From Aquariibacter albus (GTDB lineage Bacteria; Pseudomonadota; Gammaproteobacteria; Burkholderiales; Burkholderiaceae_C), in contig NZ_JACIVI010000002.1 of assembly GCF_014145335.1 (NCBI RefSeq), positions 124,001 through 188,000 on the forward strand: a DNA stretch of 64,000 nt, read 5' to 3'. The notes beneath the pieces were generated by a model. The model saw nothing but the letters and a program-made list of their open reading frames with translations. It did not search any database and was not told the DNA's origin. Shown here piece after piece: positions 29,970 to 41,364 of this stretch. Position numbers and translations under genes: made by a program. Every line of letters starts with the position of its first letter. Position 1 is the first letter of the stretch.

Positions 29970-31810
29970 AGGCGGATCTTCAGGCGCTGCAGGGTCTCCT
30001 GCAGCACTTCGTTGGCGGCATCGCGCTGCTGCACCTCCCGCCAGACGCGCGCGGCCTCGTCCTTCCTGCCCATCACCCACAGCACTTCACCCAGGTGGGC
30101 GCCGATCTCGGGATCGGGCCGCGAGGCGTAGGCCGTCTGCAGCGCTTCCAGCGCCTCCTGATGGCGGCCCATGCGGTAGGCCACCCAGCCCAGGCTGTCG
30201 AGCAGGTAGGGCTCGCCGGGGGCCAGTTCCAGCGCCCGCTGGATCAGGGCACGGGCCTCGGGCAGCCGCACATTGCGATCGGCCAGCGTGTAGCCCAGCG
30301 CGTTGTAGGCATGGTGATGCTGGGGTTGGAGCTGGATGACCTTGCGCAGCAGGACCTCCATCTCCTCGTAGCGCTGGCGCTTCTCCGCCAGCATGGCGCG
30401 CTCGTAGAGCACGTCGACATCGTTCGGGAACAGTTCCTCGGCCCCTTGCAGCACCGCGTCGGCCTGCCCCCAGCGCTTGGCCTCGCGCAGCAGGGTGGCC
30501 TCGGCCATCAGCTTGCCGCGAGCGGCCTCCGGCGTGTCGGCCGGCAGATCCTGGAGCAGCCGGCGTGCGCCGTCGACGTCGCCGCGCTGGGCCATCAGCG
30601 TCGCGCGCCGGCTCTGCAGCAGCAGGGCCGGCGCCTCCTCGATGCGGTCCAGCCAAGCCTCCGCGGCGCGGAGGTCGCCGCGCTTCTCGGCGGCCTGCGA
30701 CAGCACCATCATGGCCTGGCTTCGCTGCCGGCGCAGCTCGCTCTGGGGATCGGGCCGGCCGTCGGGGCGGTCGGCGTCGTCGGCCTCGACGGTGTCCGGA
30801 TGGCCGCTGGCAAGCGCCCCTGCGCGCTCGCTGCGAACGAGGAACTCCCCCAGCGTCTGCTCGGATTCCGTGTACTGGCGCAGCTCGAACTGCAGCGCAC
30901 CCAGGGTCAGCCAGGCCTCGGTGAGGTCGGGCGCCTCACGGGTCACGGTCTGCAGCAGGCCCAGGGCTTCGCCATGACGTTCCTGGCCCGCGAGGCCGCG
31001 GGCGTAGATGAGCCGAACCGCGTTCAGGGTCGAGCCGCCGGCCGGGCCCTGGGCCTTGAGGTAGCGCTGCACCATCGGCTCGGCCACCGGCTGGGCCTTG
31101 CTCATCAGCTCGAGGGCCAGCAGCACGGCCGCCTCGCTCTGGGGTTGGACTTGCTGGGCCGATTGCAGGGCAGCCAGGCTCTCGTCGACCCGCTCGGCAG
31201 CCAGGCGAGCGCGAGCCAGCGCGACCCAGGCCGCGGCCGCGACGGCCGGATCGGCGTCCTTCTGATAAGGCGCGACGACGCGCTCGACCACCCCGACGAT
31301 GGCCTCCGGCTTCGCACCGCGGCCGAGCGTGCGGGGCAGGGCGAGCAGGCCCCCGGCGCGGTCCGCCGGCGGGATCAGGCCCAGCAGGGTCTTCAGCGGC
31401 TCGACGGTGTCGCCCACCCGGTTCAGCGCAATCAGCAACTGCACCTCGTAGCGGAGTGCATCGAGCGACTTCGGCGCCGCAACCCGCCAGGCCTGGACGG
31501 CGCTGAGCGCCTGGTCGCCCGCCCGTGCTTCCACGGCGATGTCGGTGGCGCGGCGGAACAGGGCCTCCTCCTTGCTGCGCCGTGCGGCGTCGAGCAGCAG
31601 CTGGTAGGCCGCCCCGGGGTTCTGGGCCCGCAGCTCGAGCTCGCCGATCAGGATCAGGTGGAAGAGCTCGCCGCTGAGCGCCGAGTTCTGGGCGGTGGAC
31701 GGCTTGGTGCTTGTGCCAGCCCAGGCCGGCATCAGCCCGGACGCGGCCCCCACCCCCAGCGTGGCACCGGCCATCAGCAAGGCAAGGACGGGACGGCGCA
31801 GCTTCTGCAT
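29966..31810 (-). CDS. Periplasmic tetratricopeptide-repeat protein
   Basis: The 614-residue protein has an N-terminal Sec signal (LALLMAGATLGVGAASGLMPAWA) and is otherwise made of helical TPR repeats, clearest in the C-terminal third: PNDVDVLYERAMLAEKRQRY, HHAYNALGYTLADRNVRLPE, PYLLDSLGWVAYRMGRHQEA and GAHLGEVLWVMGRKDEAARV. A charged, probably disordered insert (DTVEADDADRPDGRPDPQSE) divides the two TPR blocks. It is first in the TPR-lolB-ispE operon, which is conserved in Burkholderiales and suggests an envelope-related role, but no specific partner is known. Confidence 0.85.
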   Translation of the reverse strand: MQKLRRPVLALLMAGATLGVGAASGLMPAWAGTSTKPSTAQNSALSGELFHLILIGELELRAQNPGAAYQLLLDAARRSKEEALFRRATDIAVEARAGDQALSAVQAWRVAAPKSLDALRYEVQLLIALNRVGDTVEPLKTLLGLIPPADRAGGLLALPRTLGRGAKPEAIVGVVERVVAPYQKDADPAVAAAAWVALARARLAAERVDESLAALQSAQQVQPQSEAAVLLALELMSKAQPVAEPMVQRYLKAQGPAGGSTLNAVRLIYARGLAGQERHGEALGLLQTVTREAPDLTEAWLTLGALQFELRQYTESEQTLGEFLVRSERAGALASGHPDTVEADDADRPDGRPDPQSELRRQRSQAMMVLSQAAEKRGDLRAAEAWLDRIEEAPALLLQSRRATLMAQRGDVDGARRLLQDLPADTPEAARGKLMAEATLLREAKRWGQADAVLQGAEELFPNDVDVLYERAMLAEKRQRYEEMEVLLRKVIQLQPQHHHAYNALGYTLADRNVRLPEARALIQRALELAPGEPYLLDSLGWVAYRMGRHQEALEALQTAYASRPDPEIGAHLGEVLWVMGRKDEAARVWREVQQRDAANEVLQETLQRLKIRL

Positions 31811-31850
31811 GGGGACTCCAAGGGTTCCAAATCGATTCTAGGTGGGCCGG

Positions 31851-31856
31851 GATAAT
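31851..31856 (+). promoter_or_regulatory. Candidate -10 box (GATAAT) for mutM
   Basis: GATAAT ends seven bases before the mutM ATG (31863), so transcription would begin at or next to the start codon and the mRNA would be leaderless. No good -35 box is visible at standard spacing, and no Shine-Dalgarno sequence precedes the ATG. Confidence 0.35.
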
Positions 31857-31862
31857 CCCCCG

Positions 31863-32699
31863 ATGCCCGAGTTGCCCGAGGTCGAGACCACCCGCCGAAG
31901 CCTGCTCGGCGCCCTGCCCGGGGCCCGGATCGAGGCTGTCCGCCTGGGCCTGCCCCTGCGCTGGCCGCTGGGCTGCGCGGCACAGGAACTGGTCGGTCGC
32001 AGGCTGCTGGACGTGCGGCGGCGCGGCAAGTACCTCTGGCTGCCGCTGGCCGTCCCCCCCGGCGCGGTGGAGGACGGCTTGTTGATCCATCTCGGCATGT
32101 CCGGTTCACTGGCCTTCGGCGCGCTGCCGCCCTCCGGGCCCTGGGACCATGTCGAGATCGCCACCGACCGCGGCCTGCTGCGCCTGACCGACCCGCGCCG
32201 CTTCGGCTCGGTCTGCTGGTCGCCGGCGATCGACCGGGGCCTGGCCGGCGAGCGCCTGGCCGACCTGGGCATCGAGCCCTTCGACCCCGGCTTCGGCGGT
32301 GCGCTGCTGCGCGCGCGCTGGAAGGACAAGCGGGTCGCCGTCAAGCAGGCCCTGCTGGCCGGCGATGCGGTCGTCGGCGTGGGCAACATCTATGCAAGCG
32401 AGGCCCTGTTCGCCGCCGGCATCGACCCGCGCACGCCCGCCGGCCGCCTCGGCCCGCTGCGCTGCGAGCGCCTGGCCGGCGCGGTGCGGGCCGTGCTCGG
32501 CCGCGCGCTGGACCTGGGCGGCAGCACGCTACGCGATTTCAAGGACGCGCACGGCATGGACGGCGCTTTCCAGGACGAGGCCCAGGTCTACGGCCGCGAG
32601 GGCCAGCCCTGCACCCGCTGCGGCCCGGCCCGGCGCGTGCTGCGCATCGTGCAGGGCCAGCGGGCCACCTACTTCTGCCGCGGCTGCCAGCGGCCCTGA
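31863..32699 (+). CDS. mutM: Formamidopyrimidine-DNA glycosylase
   Basis: A 278-residue base-excision repair enzyme that removes 8-oxoguanine. The mature N-terminus [11 protein letters not shown] supplies the catalytic Pro and Glu. Further family features are the zone around [30 protein letters not shown] (helix-two-turn-helix) and a C-terminal zinc finger (CTRCG with CRGC). The start must be the ATG at 31863 because the catalytic proline has to be residue 2; the longer upstream frame is excluded. It is divergent from the TPR-lolB-ispE operon and is followed by mutY, its partner in the 8-oxoG repair system. Confidence 0.96.
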   Translation: MPELPEVETTRRSLLGALPGARIEAVRLGLPLRWPLGCAAQELVGRRLLDVRRRGKYLWLPLAVPPGAVEDGLLIHLGMSGSLAFGALPPSGPWDHVEIATDRGLLRLTDPRRFGSVCWSPAIDRGLAGERLADLGIEPFDPGFGGALLRARWKDKRVAVKQALLAGDAVVGVGNIYASEALFAAGIDPRTPAGRLGPLRCERLAGAVRAVLGRALDLGGSTLRDFKDAHGMDGAFQDEAQVYGREGQPCTRCGPARRVLRIVQGQRATYFCRGCQRP

Positions 32700-32728
32700 G
32701 CCGCGCGCCGCCCGGCCCGAGCCTGTCC

Positions 32729-33844
32729 ATGTCCAAAGACCGCCCCGCCGTCGGCCGCCTGCGCGAAGCCGCCGCTCCCTTCGAGCCGACCGTCAGGGCG
32801 GACTGGCCGGCCACCGTCGTCGCCTGGCAGCGCCGCCACGGCCGCCATGCCCTGCCCTGGCAGGCCACGCGCGATCCCTACCGCGTCTGGCTGTCGGAAG
32901 TCATGCTGCAGCAGACCCAGGTCAAGACCGTGCTGGCCTACTACGGCCGTTTCCTGCAGCGTTTCCCGGACGTGCAGGCCCTGGCCGCCGCGCCGCTCGA
33001 CGAGGTGCTGGCCGCCTGGGCCGGCCTGGGCTACTACCGCCGTGCGCGCCTGCTGCATGCTGGCGCGCAGGCCGTGGTCGCCGAGCATGGGGGCTGCTTT
33101 CCCGCCACCGCCGCGGGCCTGCAGGCCCTGCCGGGCATCGGCCGTTCGACGGCCGCGGCCATTGCCGCCTTCTGTTTCGGCGAGCGGGCCGCCATCCTGG
33201 ATGGCAATGTCAAGCGCGTGCTGGCGCGCGCCTTCGGCCTGGGCGAGCCGCTGCAGGGGGCCGCGGCTGAACGCCGGCTCTGGGCCCGCGCGGAGGCCCT
33301 GCTGCCGGACGCCGCGGAGGACATGCCGGCCTACACCCAGGGCCTGATGGATCTGGGCGCCACCGTCTGCACGCCACGCTCGCCGGCCTGCGTTCTCTGC
33401 CCGCTGGCCGATCGCTGCGTGGCCCGTGCCGAGGGCCGGCCCGAGGCTTATCCCCTGCGCGGCCCACGCCTGCAGCGCGGTCGCCGCGAGCACCACTGGC
33501 TGTGGCTTGTTGCACCCGACGGCGCGGTCTGGATGCAGCAGCGCCCTGCCGCGGGGGTGTGGGCGGGGCTCTGGACCCTGCCGCTCATCGAGGGCGAAAT
33601 GGGGCTTCAGCAGCAGATCGAGGCCCTGGCGGCAGGCCTGGGCCTCGATCTGCAGGTCGAGCTGCAACCCACGCTGCAGCATGCGCTGACCCATTTCGAT
33701 TGGGTGCTGCATCCGCGCCGCCTGCTGCTGCCGGCCCGGCCGGCGGCCCTGCCAGAAGGCCTGCTGCCCGGCCGCTGGCAGCCGCCTTCGGCCTGGGCCG
33801 GCCTGGCCCTGCCGGCCCCCCTGAAGAAGCTGCTCGGTGCCTGA
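32729..33844 (+). CDS. mutY: A/G-specific adenine glycosylase
   Basis: A 371-residue enzyme that removes adenine mispaired with 8-oxoguanine. It shows HALPWQATRDPYRVWLSEVM followed by LQQTQV, the helix-hairpin-helix LQALPGIGRSTAAAIAAF, the GNVKRVLAR segment with the catalytic Asp just before it, and a [4Fe-4S] loop CTPRSPACVLCPLADRC (C-x6-C-x2-C-x5-C). The C-terminal Nudix-like domain (MQQRPAAGVWAGLWTLPL) checks the opposite 8-oxoG. It lies 29 bases after mutM, so both glycosylases are probably co-expressed. Confidence 0.96.
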   Translation: MSKDRPAVGRLREAAAPFEPTVRADWPATVVAWQRRHGRHALPWQATRDPYRVWLSEVMLQQTQVKTVLAYYGRFLQRFPDVQALAAAPLDEVLAAWAGLGYYRRARLLHAGAQAVVAEHGGCFPATAAGLQALPGIGRSTAAAIAAFCFGERAAILDGNVKRVLARAFGLGEPLQGAAAERRLWARAEALLPDAAEDMPAYTQGLMDLGATVCTPRSPACVLCPLADRCVARAEGRPEAYPLRGPRLQRGRREHHWLWLVAPDGAVWMQQRPAAGVWAGLWTLPLIEGEMGLQQQIEALAAGLGLDLQVELQPTLQHALTHFDWVLHPRRLLLPARPAALPEGLLPGRWQPPSAWAGLALPAPLKKLLGA

Positions 33845-33852
33845 GCCCGGCC

Positions 33853-34446
33853 TCAGCCGGCCAGGCTGCGCAGTGCGCGGCGGATGCCGTCGGCCACGCT
33901 GCTGCCCGCGGGCAGGGCCTTCACGGCGGCCTGGGCTTCGCGCTCGCTGTAGCCCAGCGCGATCAGGGCCTGCAGGATGTCGGCCTGGGCCTCGGCCGAG
34001 CCGTCGCCGCTTGCGGCCGGGCTGCCTGCGGGCAGGTCCAGCGCCGGGGCGATCTTGCCCTTGAGCTCCAGCAGCAGGCGCTCCGCCGTCTTCTTGCCGA
34101 TGCCCGGCACCTTGACCAGGCGGCTCGCATCCTGGCGGGCCACGGCCTGGGCCAGGTCCTCGACCGACAGGCCCGAGAGCAGCGCCAGCGCCATCTTCGG
34201 CCCGACGCCGCTGATTCGGATCAGCTGGCGGAAGCTGCTGCGCTCGGCTTCGCTGAGGAAGCCGAACAGCAGCTGCGCGTCCTCGCGGACGATGAAATGG
34301 GTGCGCAGCGTCACCGGCTCGCCCAGGCCGGGCAGCAGGTAGAAGCTGGACATGGGCACGTCGACCTCGTAGCCGACGCCCTGCACCTCGACGAGCACCT
34401 GCGGCGGCGTCTTGGCCAGCAGCAGGCCGCGGAGCTGGCCGATCAT
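33853..34446 (-). CDS. ruvA: Holliday junction-binding protein RuvA
   Basis: A 197-residue protein forming the tetrameric junction clamp for RuvB. The OB-fold N-terminus is [20 protein letters not shown]; two helix-hairpin-helix motifs are in [18 protein letters not shown] and [20 protein letters not shown]; and the C-terminal RuvB-binding domain includes [20 protein letters not shown]. It converges with mutY with only eight bases between stop codons. It is separate from ruvB. Confidence 0.96.
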   Translation of the reverse strand: MIGQLRGLLLAKTPPQVLVEVQGVGYEVDVPMSSFYLLPGLGEPVTLRTHFIVREDAQLLFGFLSEAERSSFRQLIRISGVGPKMALALLSGLSVEDLAQAVARQDASRLVKVPGIGKKTAERLLLELKGKIAPALDLPAGSPAASGDGSAEAQADILQALIALGYSEREAQAAVKALPAGSSVADGIRRALRSLAG

Positions 34447-34495
34447 GAGGACACTCCCCCGGCAGGCGGCCGGCGGCGGACAGGGGCCGCGCGCA

Positions 34496-35164
34496 TCAGC
34501 GGCGGAACAGGCCCAGGCGCTGCGCCTCCAGCGCGGCCTCGGCGCGCGAACTCACGTTGAGCTTGCGGTAGATCTGCTTCACGTAGTCGGCGATGGTGTG
34601 GCGCGACAGGCCCAGCTGCACGCCGATCTCGGGCAGCGTGAAGCCCTTGGCCACGCGCAGCAGCACCTCGGTCTCGCGCTCGGTCAAGGACACATTCGGC
34701 ATCGGGTTGGCCGCCTGCGTGACCGCGCTCTGGGCCTGCTTGGTGAAGTACTGGATCACCCGCCGGGCAATCGACGGCGACAGGGGCGGCTCGCCCTGGG
34801 CGATGCGCTGCAGCTGTTCGGCGATCTGCTGGCGGGACTGCTCCTTCAGGATGTAGCCGAAGGCGCCGGCCTGCAGGGCGGGAAAGAGGTGCTCGTCGTC
34901 GTCGTGGATGGTGACGACCACCGAGCGCGCGTCGGGCTGCACGTCGCGCAGCACGCCGACCACGTCCGTGCCCGAGCCATCGGGCAGGCCCAGGTCGATC
35001 AGTGCCAGCTCGAACCGGTGCGTGCCGATGAGCATGCGCGCGTCATGCACGCGGGCGGCCTCGCTGATGACCGCGTCGGGGTAGACCTGGGCGACCAGCG
35101 CCTTCATCCAGGCACGGATCTCCGGCAGGTCTTCAAGCAGCAGGATGCGGTGCACGGTGTCCAT
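34496..35164 (-). CDS. NarL/LuxR-type response regulator
   Basis: A 222-residue regulator with a receiver domain ([20 protein letters not shown]; phospho-acceptor Asp in [13 protein letters not shown] at about residue 54; Lys in [12 protein letters not shown]) and a C-terminal LuxR-type HTH ([20 protein letters not shown], then [20 protein letters not shown]). The ATG at 35164 lies 49 bases after the stop of the adjacent histidine kinase, its probable partner. Target genes are unknown. Confidence 0.9.
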   Translation of the reverse strand: MDTVHRILLLEDLPEIRAWMKALVAQVYPDAVISEAARVHDARMLIGTHRFELALIDLGLPDGSGTDVVGVLRDVQPDARSVVVTIHDDDEHLFPALQAGAFGYILKEQSRQQIAEQLQRIAQGEPPLSPSIARRVIQYFTKQAQSAVTQAANPMPNVSLTERETEVLLRVAKGFTLPEIGVQLGLSRHTIADYVKQIYRKLNVSSRAEAALEAQRLGLFRR

Positions 35165-35213
35165 GCGCCTGACTCTAGCAGCCGGGGCCGGCGCCGCGGC
35201 CGCCCCGTGCATC

Positions 35214-37163
35214 TCACAGGGGGATGGTGAGACGGATCGCGGTGCCGTAGCCCGGCCCGGTCTCGAACAGGCACTGCCCCTGCATCTGCTTGGCGCGGTT
35301 CTTCATGCTGCTGATGCCGTGGCCGCGGTCGAGGGGGCCATCCATCTCGGCCGGCATGCCGCGGCCGTTGTCATGGATGACGATGTGCAGGTCCGCATCC
35401 AGGCTGCAGCGCACCTTGCACAGCGAGGCACCGCTGTGCTTGATGATGTTGCTGACCGCCTCGCGCAGGATGCGGGTGGTCTGCACATAGGTCCGGGCCG
35501 ACAGCGTACGCGGCAGCTCGGGCTCGTCGCCGACCCAGTCCATCTCGATGCCGGCCTCGCCGAGCCGGCCGACCGTCTCGGAGCGCCAGTCGGCCAGCGC
35601 ATCGCCGAGCTGCACCGGCTTGCCGGCCAGGCCCCGCACCGAGAGCCGCATTTCCTCCAGGGCTTCGCGTGCGAGTGTGGAGATGCGCTCGTCGCCGCTG
35701 GTGTGGACGATGGTCAGCAGCTTGGCCCCCAGGTCGTCGTGCAGGTCGCCGGCGATGCGCTTGCGCTCGCGCTGGGCCATCTGCTCGGCGCGCTGGTCCG
35801 CCTCGATCGCATGCTGTCGCTCGGCATCAACGACCGCCTCACGGATACGTTGTTCAACGCTCCGGCGGGTCTCGTCCAGTGCGCGCACGACGGTCAAGAA
35901 GTTGGTGGTCCCGTGCATGACCAGGGCCAGCAGCAGCGGCGGCAACGCCAAGTGCACCGGTTGCACGGTGGGCACGCTCAAGACCCGGTCCTGGATGCCG
36001 ACCTCGATCAGCAGCGCGGCGACCAGTGTCCCCAGGCCCAGGGCCAGGCCGAGGAAATCCCGTCCCTGCACCAGCCAGCTGGCCCGCAGGCAGATCACTG
36101 CCGCCCCGATCACCTCTGCGACCAGCAGCGCATATGCGGCGGCGGCCACCGCAAATCGATGCTGGGGTCCGGCAATCGCGAAGGCGATGGGGACCAGCAG
36201 TACCTGCAGCCACAGCAGGCCGTCGCGTCGAGACGGTCCGATGCCGGCGTGGCGCAGAAGAAACTGCACGCCGCAGACGCCCACCGGTACGTAGGCGCAG
36301 GTCCAGGCAGTTTCGGACCACAGCAGCGGCATTCCGGACTCGGTCCAGCCCGGTCGCGCGCTCACCACAGCCGCCCCAATCCCGACCAAGCCGAGGTACG
36401 TGGCTGCGGGCAGGCGCTGGGCCCAGCCCACACCGAAGAGGAAAACCCCCGTGAGCAATAACATCAGCGCGACGGACTGGCCCAGCGTGACGTTCCAGAA
36501 CATCTGGCGATCCCGCAGCTCTGCCATCAGATTCTGCGGGCCGAGGTACATCTCCGACAGGCCCCCCGCGCGCTGACGCGCCGTTACCTCGCCCAGCGCG
36601 TAGCCAGCGACCGCGATGTCCAGCCGGTTGCCGCGCTCGCGTAGCAAGGCAGGCGGCAGGCTGACCAGCTGCGCGCGATAGCACAGCATCGTGTAGGGTT
36701 CTTGCAGGTCGCCTCCCTGATGAAGCAGCGTGCCGTTCAGCCAGATGGAGTAGGTCGAGCACACCCGAGGGATGTAAACAGCGGGTAGCTTCGGCAGGAT
36801 GCCAGCCAGCGAGGGCAGGTCGATCCGGTACCACGCCGTGCCGCTGTGCCCGGGACGGCTGCCGGCCCATTCGTCAGGCAGCTCGACGGCCGCGTAACGA
36901 GCCTCGGCGGGGGGCGGCGAGTTACCCGGCCAGCGCACGCCCTCCCCGGGGCCATGGGGCACGGTCAGCGATTCGGCCGCCTTCAAGGAAATTAGGGGTT
37001 CGGATCGGAATGTCCCTGGCCGGCTCCCGCCCCCAGGGGCTGCGTGTGCAAGCTGTGCGAGGGTGAGTAACAGGACCATCGCCAGCCCTGCAAGTCCTCG
37101 GCGCGTCCCGCAGGCGGCATGCCGCAGCGGGCACCTGGGGCCGGAAGGAAGACGCACGGACAT
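35214..37163 (-). CDS. NarX/DegS-type sensor histidine kinase with 7TM-like membrane region
   Basis: The protein has a signal-like N-terminus, an extracytoplasmic beta-type domain with two Cys (VYIPRVCSTYSIWLNG and YTMLCYRAQL), and about seven membrane segments (MFWNVTLGQSVALMLLLTG onward). The cytoplasmic kinase core is of the HisKA_3 type: phosphorylated His in RKRIAGDLHDDLGAKLLTI, and an ATPase lid with ILREAVSNIIKHSGASLCK, IVIHDNGRGMP and GHGISSMKNRAKQMQG. This layout resembles 7TMR-DISM kinases that sense small ligands. I give the ATG at 37163; an in-frame ATG at 37226 would add 21 residues and lies only eight bases from the divergent phoH start. Signal unknown. Confidence 0.85.
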   Translation of the reverse strand: MSVRLPSGPRCPLRHAACGTRRGLAGLAMVLLLTLAQLAHAAPGGGSRPGTFRSEPLISLKAAESLTVPHGPGEGVRWPGNSPPPAEARYAAVELPDEWAGSRPGHSGTAWYRIDLPSLAGILPKLPAVYIPRVCSTYSIWLNGTLLHQGGDLQEPYTMLCYRAQLVSLPPALLRERGNRLDIAVAGYALGEVTARQRAGGLSEMYLGPQNLMAELRDRQMFWNVTLGQSVALMLLLTGVFLFGVGWAQRLPAATYLGLVGIGAAVVSARPGWTESGMPLLWSETAWTCAYVPVGVCGVQFLLRHAGIGPSRRDGLLWLQVLLVPIAFAIAGPQHRFAVAAAAYALLVAEVIGAAVICLRASWLVQGRDFLGLALGLGTLVAALLIEVGIQDRVLSVPTVQPVHLALPPLLLALVMHGTTNFLTVVRALDETRRSVEQRIREAVVDAERQHAIEADQRAEQMAQRERKRIAGDLHDDLGAKLLTIVHTSGDERISTLAREALEEMRLSVRGLAGKPVQLGDALADWRSETVGRLGEAGIEMDWVGDEPELPRTLSARTYVQTTRILREAVSNIIKHSGASLCKVRCSLDADLHIVIHDNGRGMPAEMDGPLDRGHGISSMKNRAKQMQGQCLFETGPGYGTAIRLTIPL

Positions 37164-37234
37164 CACCACATTGTGCCCACCGCCCGTACTGCCGGACGCC
37201 GACAATTGGCTTCCGTTTCCGTTCATACCCCCCC

Positions 37235-38197
<963 letters not shown>

Positions 38198-38209
38198 GCA
38201 TTGCCCCCC

Positions 38210-38689
38210 ATGCCCCGTCCGCCTGCCCGCCCGCCGCTGCAGCTCTCGCTGCAGTTCGCCGATGCCCGTCACCGCGCGCTGCTGCCGCGCCACCTGGTGC
38301 AGCGCTGCCTGCGCGCGGCGTTGGAGGCGCCCGCCGCGCTGACGGTGCGCATCGTGGATGCCGAGGAGGGCCAGGCCCTGAACCGCGACTACCGCGGCAA
38401 GGACTACGCGACCAACGTCCTGACCTTCGCCTATGGCGAGGACGAGGTGGATCCGGACGGCCCGGCCCTGAGCGCCGACCTGATCCTCTGTGCGCCGGTC
38501 GTCGAAGCCGAGGCCGCCGCCGCCGGCCGGCCACTGCTTGCGCACTACGCGCACCTGCTCGTCCATGGCGCCCTGCATGCCCAGGGCTGGGACCACGAAG
38601 TCGAGGCCGAGGCCGAGGCCATGGAGGCGCGAGAGACCGCCATCCTGGCGGCCCTGGGCTGGCCCGACCCCTACGCCGCCGCCCGCTGA
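38210..38689 (+). CDS. ybeY: Endoribonuclease YbeY (rRNA maturation factor)
   Basis: A 159-residue zinc metalloenzyme of 16S rRNA 3'-end maturation and ribosome quality control. The signature is [16 protein letters not shown], giving the three His zinc ligands (HGxLHxxGxDH); the upstream [19 protein letters not shown] is also standard. The ATG at 38210 is chosen over a TTG at 38201. It forms a pair with phoH/ybeZ. Confidence 0.94.
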   Translation: MPRPPARPPLQLSLQFADARHRALLPRHLVQRCLRAALEAPAALTVRIVDAEEGQALNRDYRGKDYATNVLTFAYGEDEVDPDGPALSADLILCAPVVEAEAAAAGRPLLAHYAHLLVHGALHAQGWDHEVEAEAEAMEARETAILAALGWPDPYAAAR

Positions 38690-38796
38690 GCCAGCCGGCC
38701 TGCCGCGCGTGCAAGCTGACACGAAGCCGGCCGGCCCGCCGCGGGGACATTCGGGATTTCACCCAGGCCGGCGCCGAGGCCCCTAGAATCCGCGTC

Positions 38797-38885
38797 GTCC
38801 GAGGAGCGTTGCAACCGTCCCCCCGCCATCCAGGCGAGCGGCGGCCAGGCTCGGATCCTTCTTCAAGGCAACGGCGCTCACCCGC
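38797..38885 (+). promoter_or_regulatory. SAH (S-adenosylhomocysteine) riboswitch upstream of ahcY
   Basis: The leader matches the SAH riboswitch pattern. P1 forms between tccgag (38798-38803) and ctcgga (38850-38855), and a pseudoknot between gagcg (38804-38808) and cgctc (38875-38879). The conserved gagcgttgcaac, ccaggctcgga and aacggcgctcaccc blocks are present. It ends about 90 bases before the ahcY start. The class turns on ahcY when SAH accumulates, giving feedback removal of this toxic product. A TAGAAT box at 38784-38789 is a candidate -10. Confidence 0.9.
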
Positions 38886-38972
38886 AGACCCCTGCCTGGT
38901 GAGTGTCGGTCCCGCATGCTGCGGGTCGGGCCCCGAGGGCAGCTGTCGCGGTGAATTCCACCGGAGCTCCCC

Positions 38973-40409
<1,437 letters not shown>

Positions 40410-40420
40410 GCTCCCCCCCT

Positions 40421-40491
40421 ACGGCCTTCGGCCGCCCCCTCGAGGGGGCGACGCGGGTGGACCGGCGGAGCCGGATCCACCGCGTCTGCTG
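40421..40491. repeat. Intergenic three-hairpin palindromic repeat, copy 2
   Basis: The same architecture as 7827-7900: cggcc-ttc-ggccg (40422-40434), ccccct-cg-aggggg (40435-40448), and a third stem at 40451-40485 with the identical core ggaccggcggagccggatcc. Relative to copy 1 the outer stem shows paired changes (T-A for C-G at 40458/40479, A-T for C-G at 40451/40485), so pairing is conserved while sequence drifts. It begins 12 bases after the ahcY stop and could also act as its terminator. Confidence 0.75.
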
Positions 40492-40578
40492 GGGGCTTGC
40501 TGGGGTAAGCGTGCTTTGTTGCCGGCTCCGAGGCGTCCGCTGGAATCGTGCCGGAGTCTGAGTCGTCCTTCATGCGTC

Positions 40579-41364
40579 ATGCCGCGAATTGATCAGTTGC
40601 TCGTGCAGCGCGGGCTGGCCCCGAGCCGCTCGGCTGCGCAGCGGCTGATCGAGCATGGCGCGGTGCGCTGGCGGCTGGCGCCCGACCTGTCCTGGCAGCT
40701 CCCGCGCAAGGCCGGCGAGGCGCTGGCGGAGGACTGCGAGCTGCAGGTCACCGACGATGCCGAGACCCGCTGGGTCTCGCGCGGCGGGCTGAAGCTCGAG
40801 GCGGCGCTGGCCCACACCGGGCTGGATCCGGCCGGGCTGCAGGCCCTGGATGCCGGCCAGAGCACCGGGGGCTTCAGCGAGGTGCTGCTGACGCGCGGCG
40901 CGGCGCGGGTGGTCGGTTTCGACGTCGGCCATGGCCAGCTGCATCCGCGGCTGGCCGGGCACCCGCGTCTGCTCGCGCTCGAAGGCCTGCATGTGCGGCA
41001 GCTGGTCGGATCGGCCCTGGCGGATGCGGCGCCGGCCGGCGGCTTCGACCTGCTGGTCGGCGACCTGTCCTTCATCCCGATGAGCCGCTCGCTGGTCGAC
41101 CTTGCGCCCTGGCTGCGTCCGGGCGGCCAGGCCCTGCTGCTCATCAAGCCGCAGTTCGAGCTGGGGCCGGAGCATGTCGGCCGCGGCGGCCTGGTCAAGG
41201 ACGCCAGCCGCTACCCGCTGCTGGAGCAGGCCGTGCGCGAGGCCTGCCAGGCCCTGGCCTGGACCGTGCGTGACTACTTTCCCAGCGCCCTGGCCGGGGG
41301 CGATGGCAATCAGGAATTTTTCGTCTGGGCGGTGGCCTCGCCGCCCGAGGAGTCCCCTTCATGA
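40579..41364 (+). CDS. TlyA-family S4-domain rRNA methyltransferase-like protein
   Basis: A 261-residue protein with an N-terminal S4 RNA-binding domain (PRIDQLLVQRGLAPSRSAAQ, then RLIEHGAVRW), the junction RWVSRGGLKLEAAL, and an FtsJ-like Rossmann methyltransferase domain. In the SAM region the text reads ALDAGQSTGGFSEVLLTRGA, then DLLVGDLSFIPMSRSL and LLIKPQFELGPEHVGRGGLV, all TlyA hallmarks. TlyA enzymes 2'-O-methylate rRNA; members in betaproteobacteria are less studied. The start at 40579 gives the family N-terminus. It ends in an ATGA overlap with metF. Confidence 0.88.
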   Translation: MPRIDQLLVQRGLAPSRSAAQRLIEHGAVRWRLAPDLSWQLPRKAGEALAEDCELQVTDDAETRWVSRGGLKLEAALAHTGLDPAGLQALDAGQSTGGFSEVLLTRGAARVVGFDVGHGQLHPRLAGHPRLLALEGLHVRQLVGSALADAAPAGGFDLLVGDLSFIPMSRSLVDLAPWLRPGGQALLLIKPQFELGPEHVGRGGLVKDASRYPLLEQAVREACQALAWTVRDYFPSALAGGDGNQEFFVWAVASPPEESPS

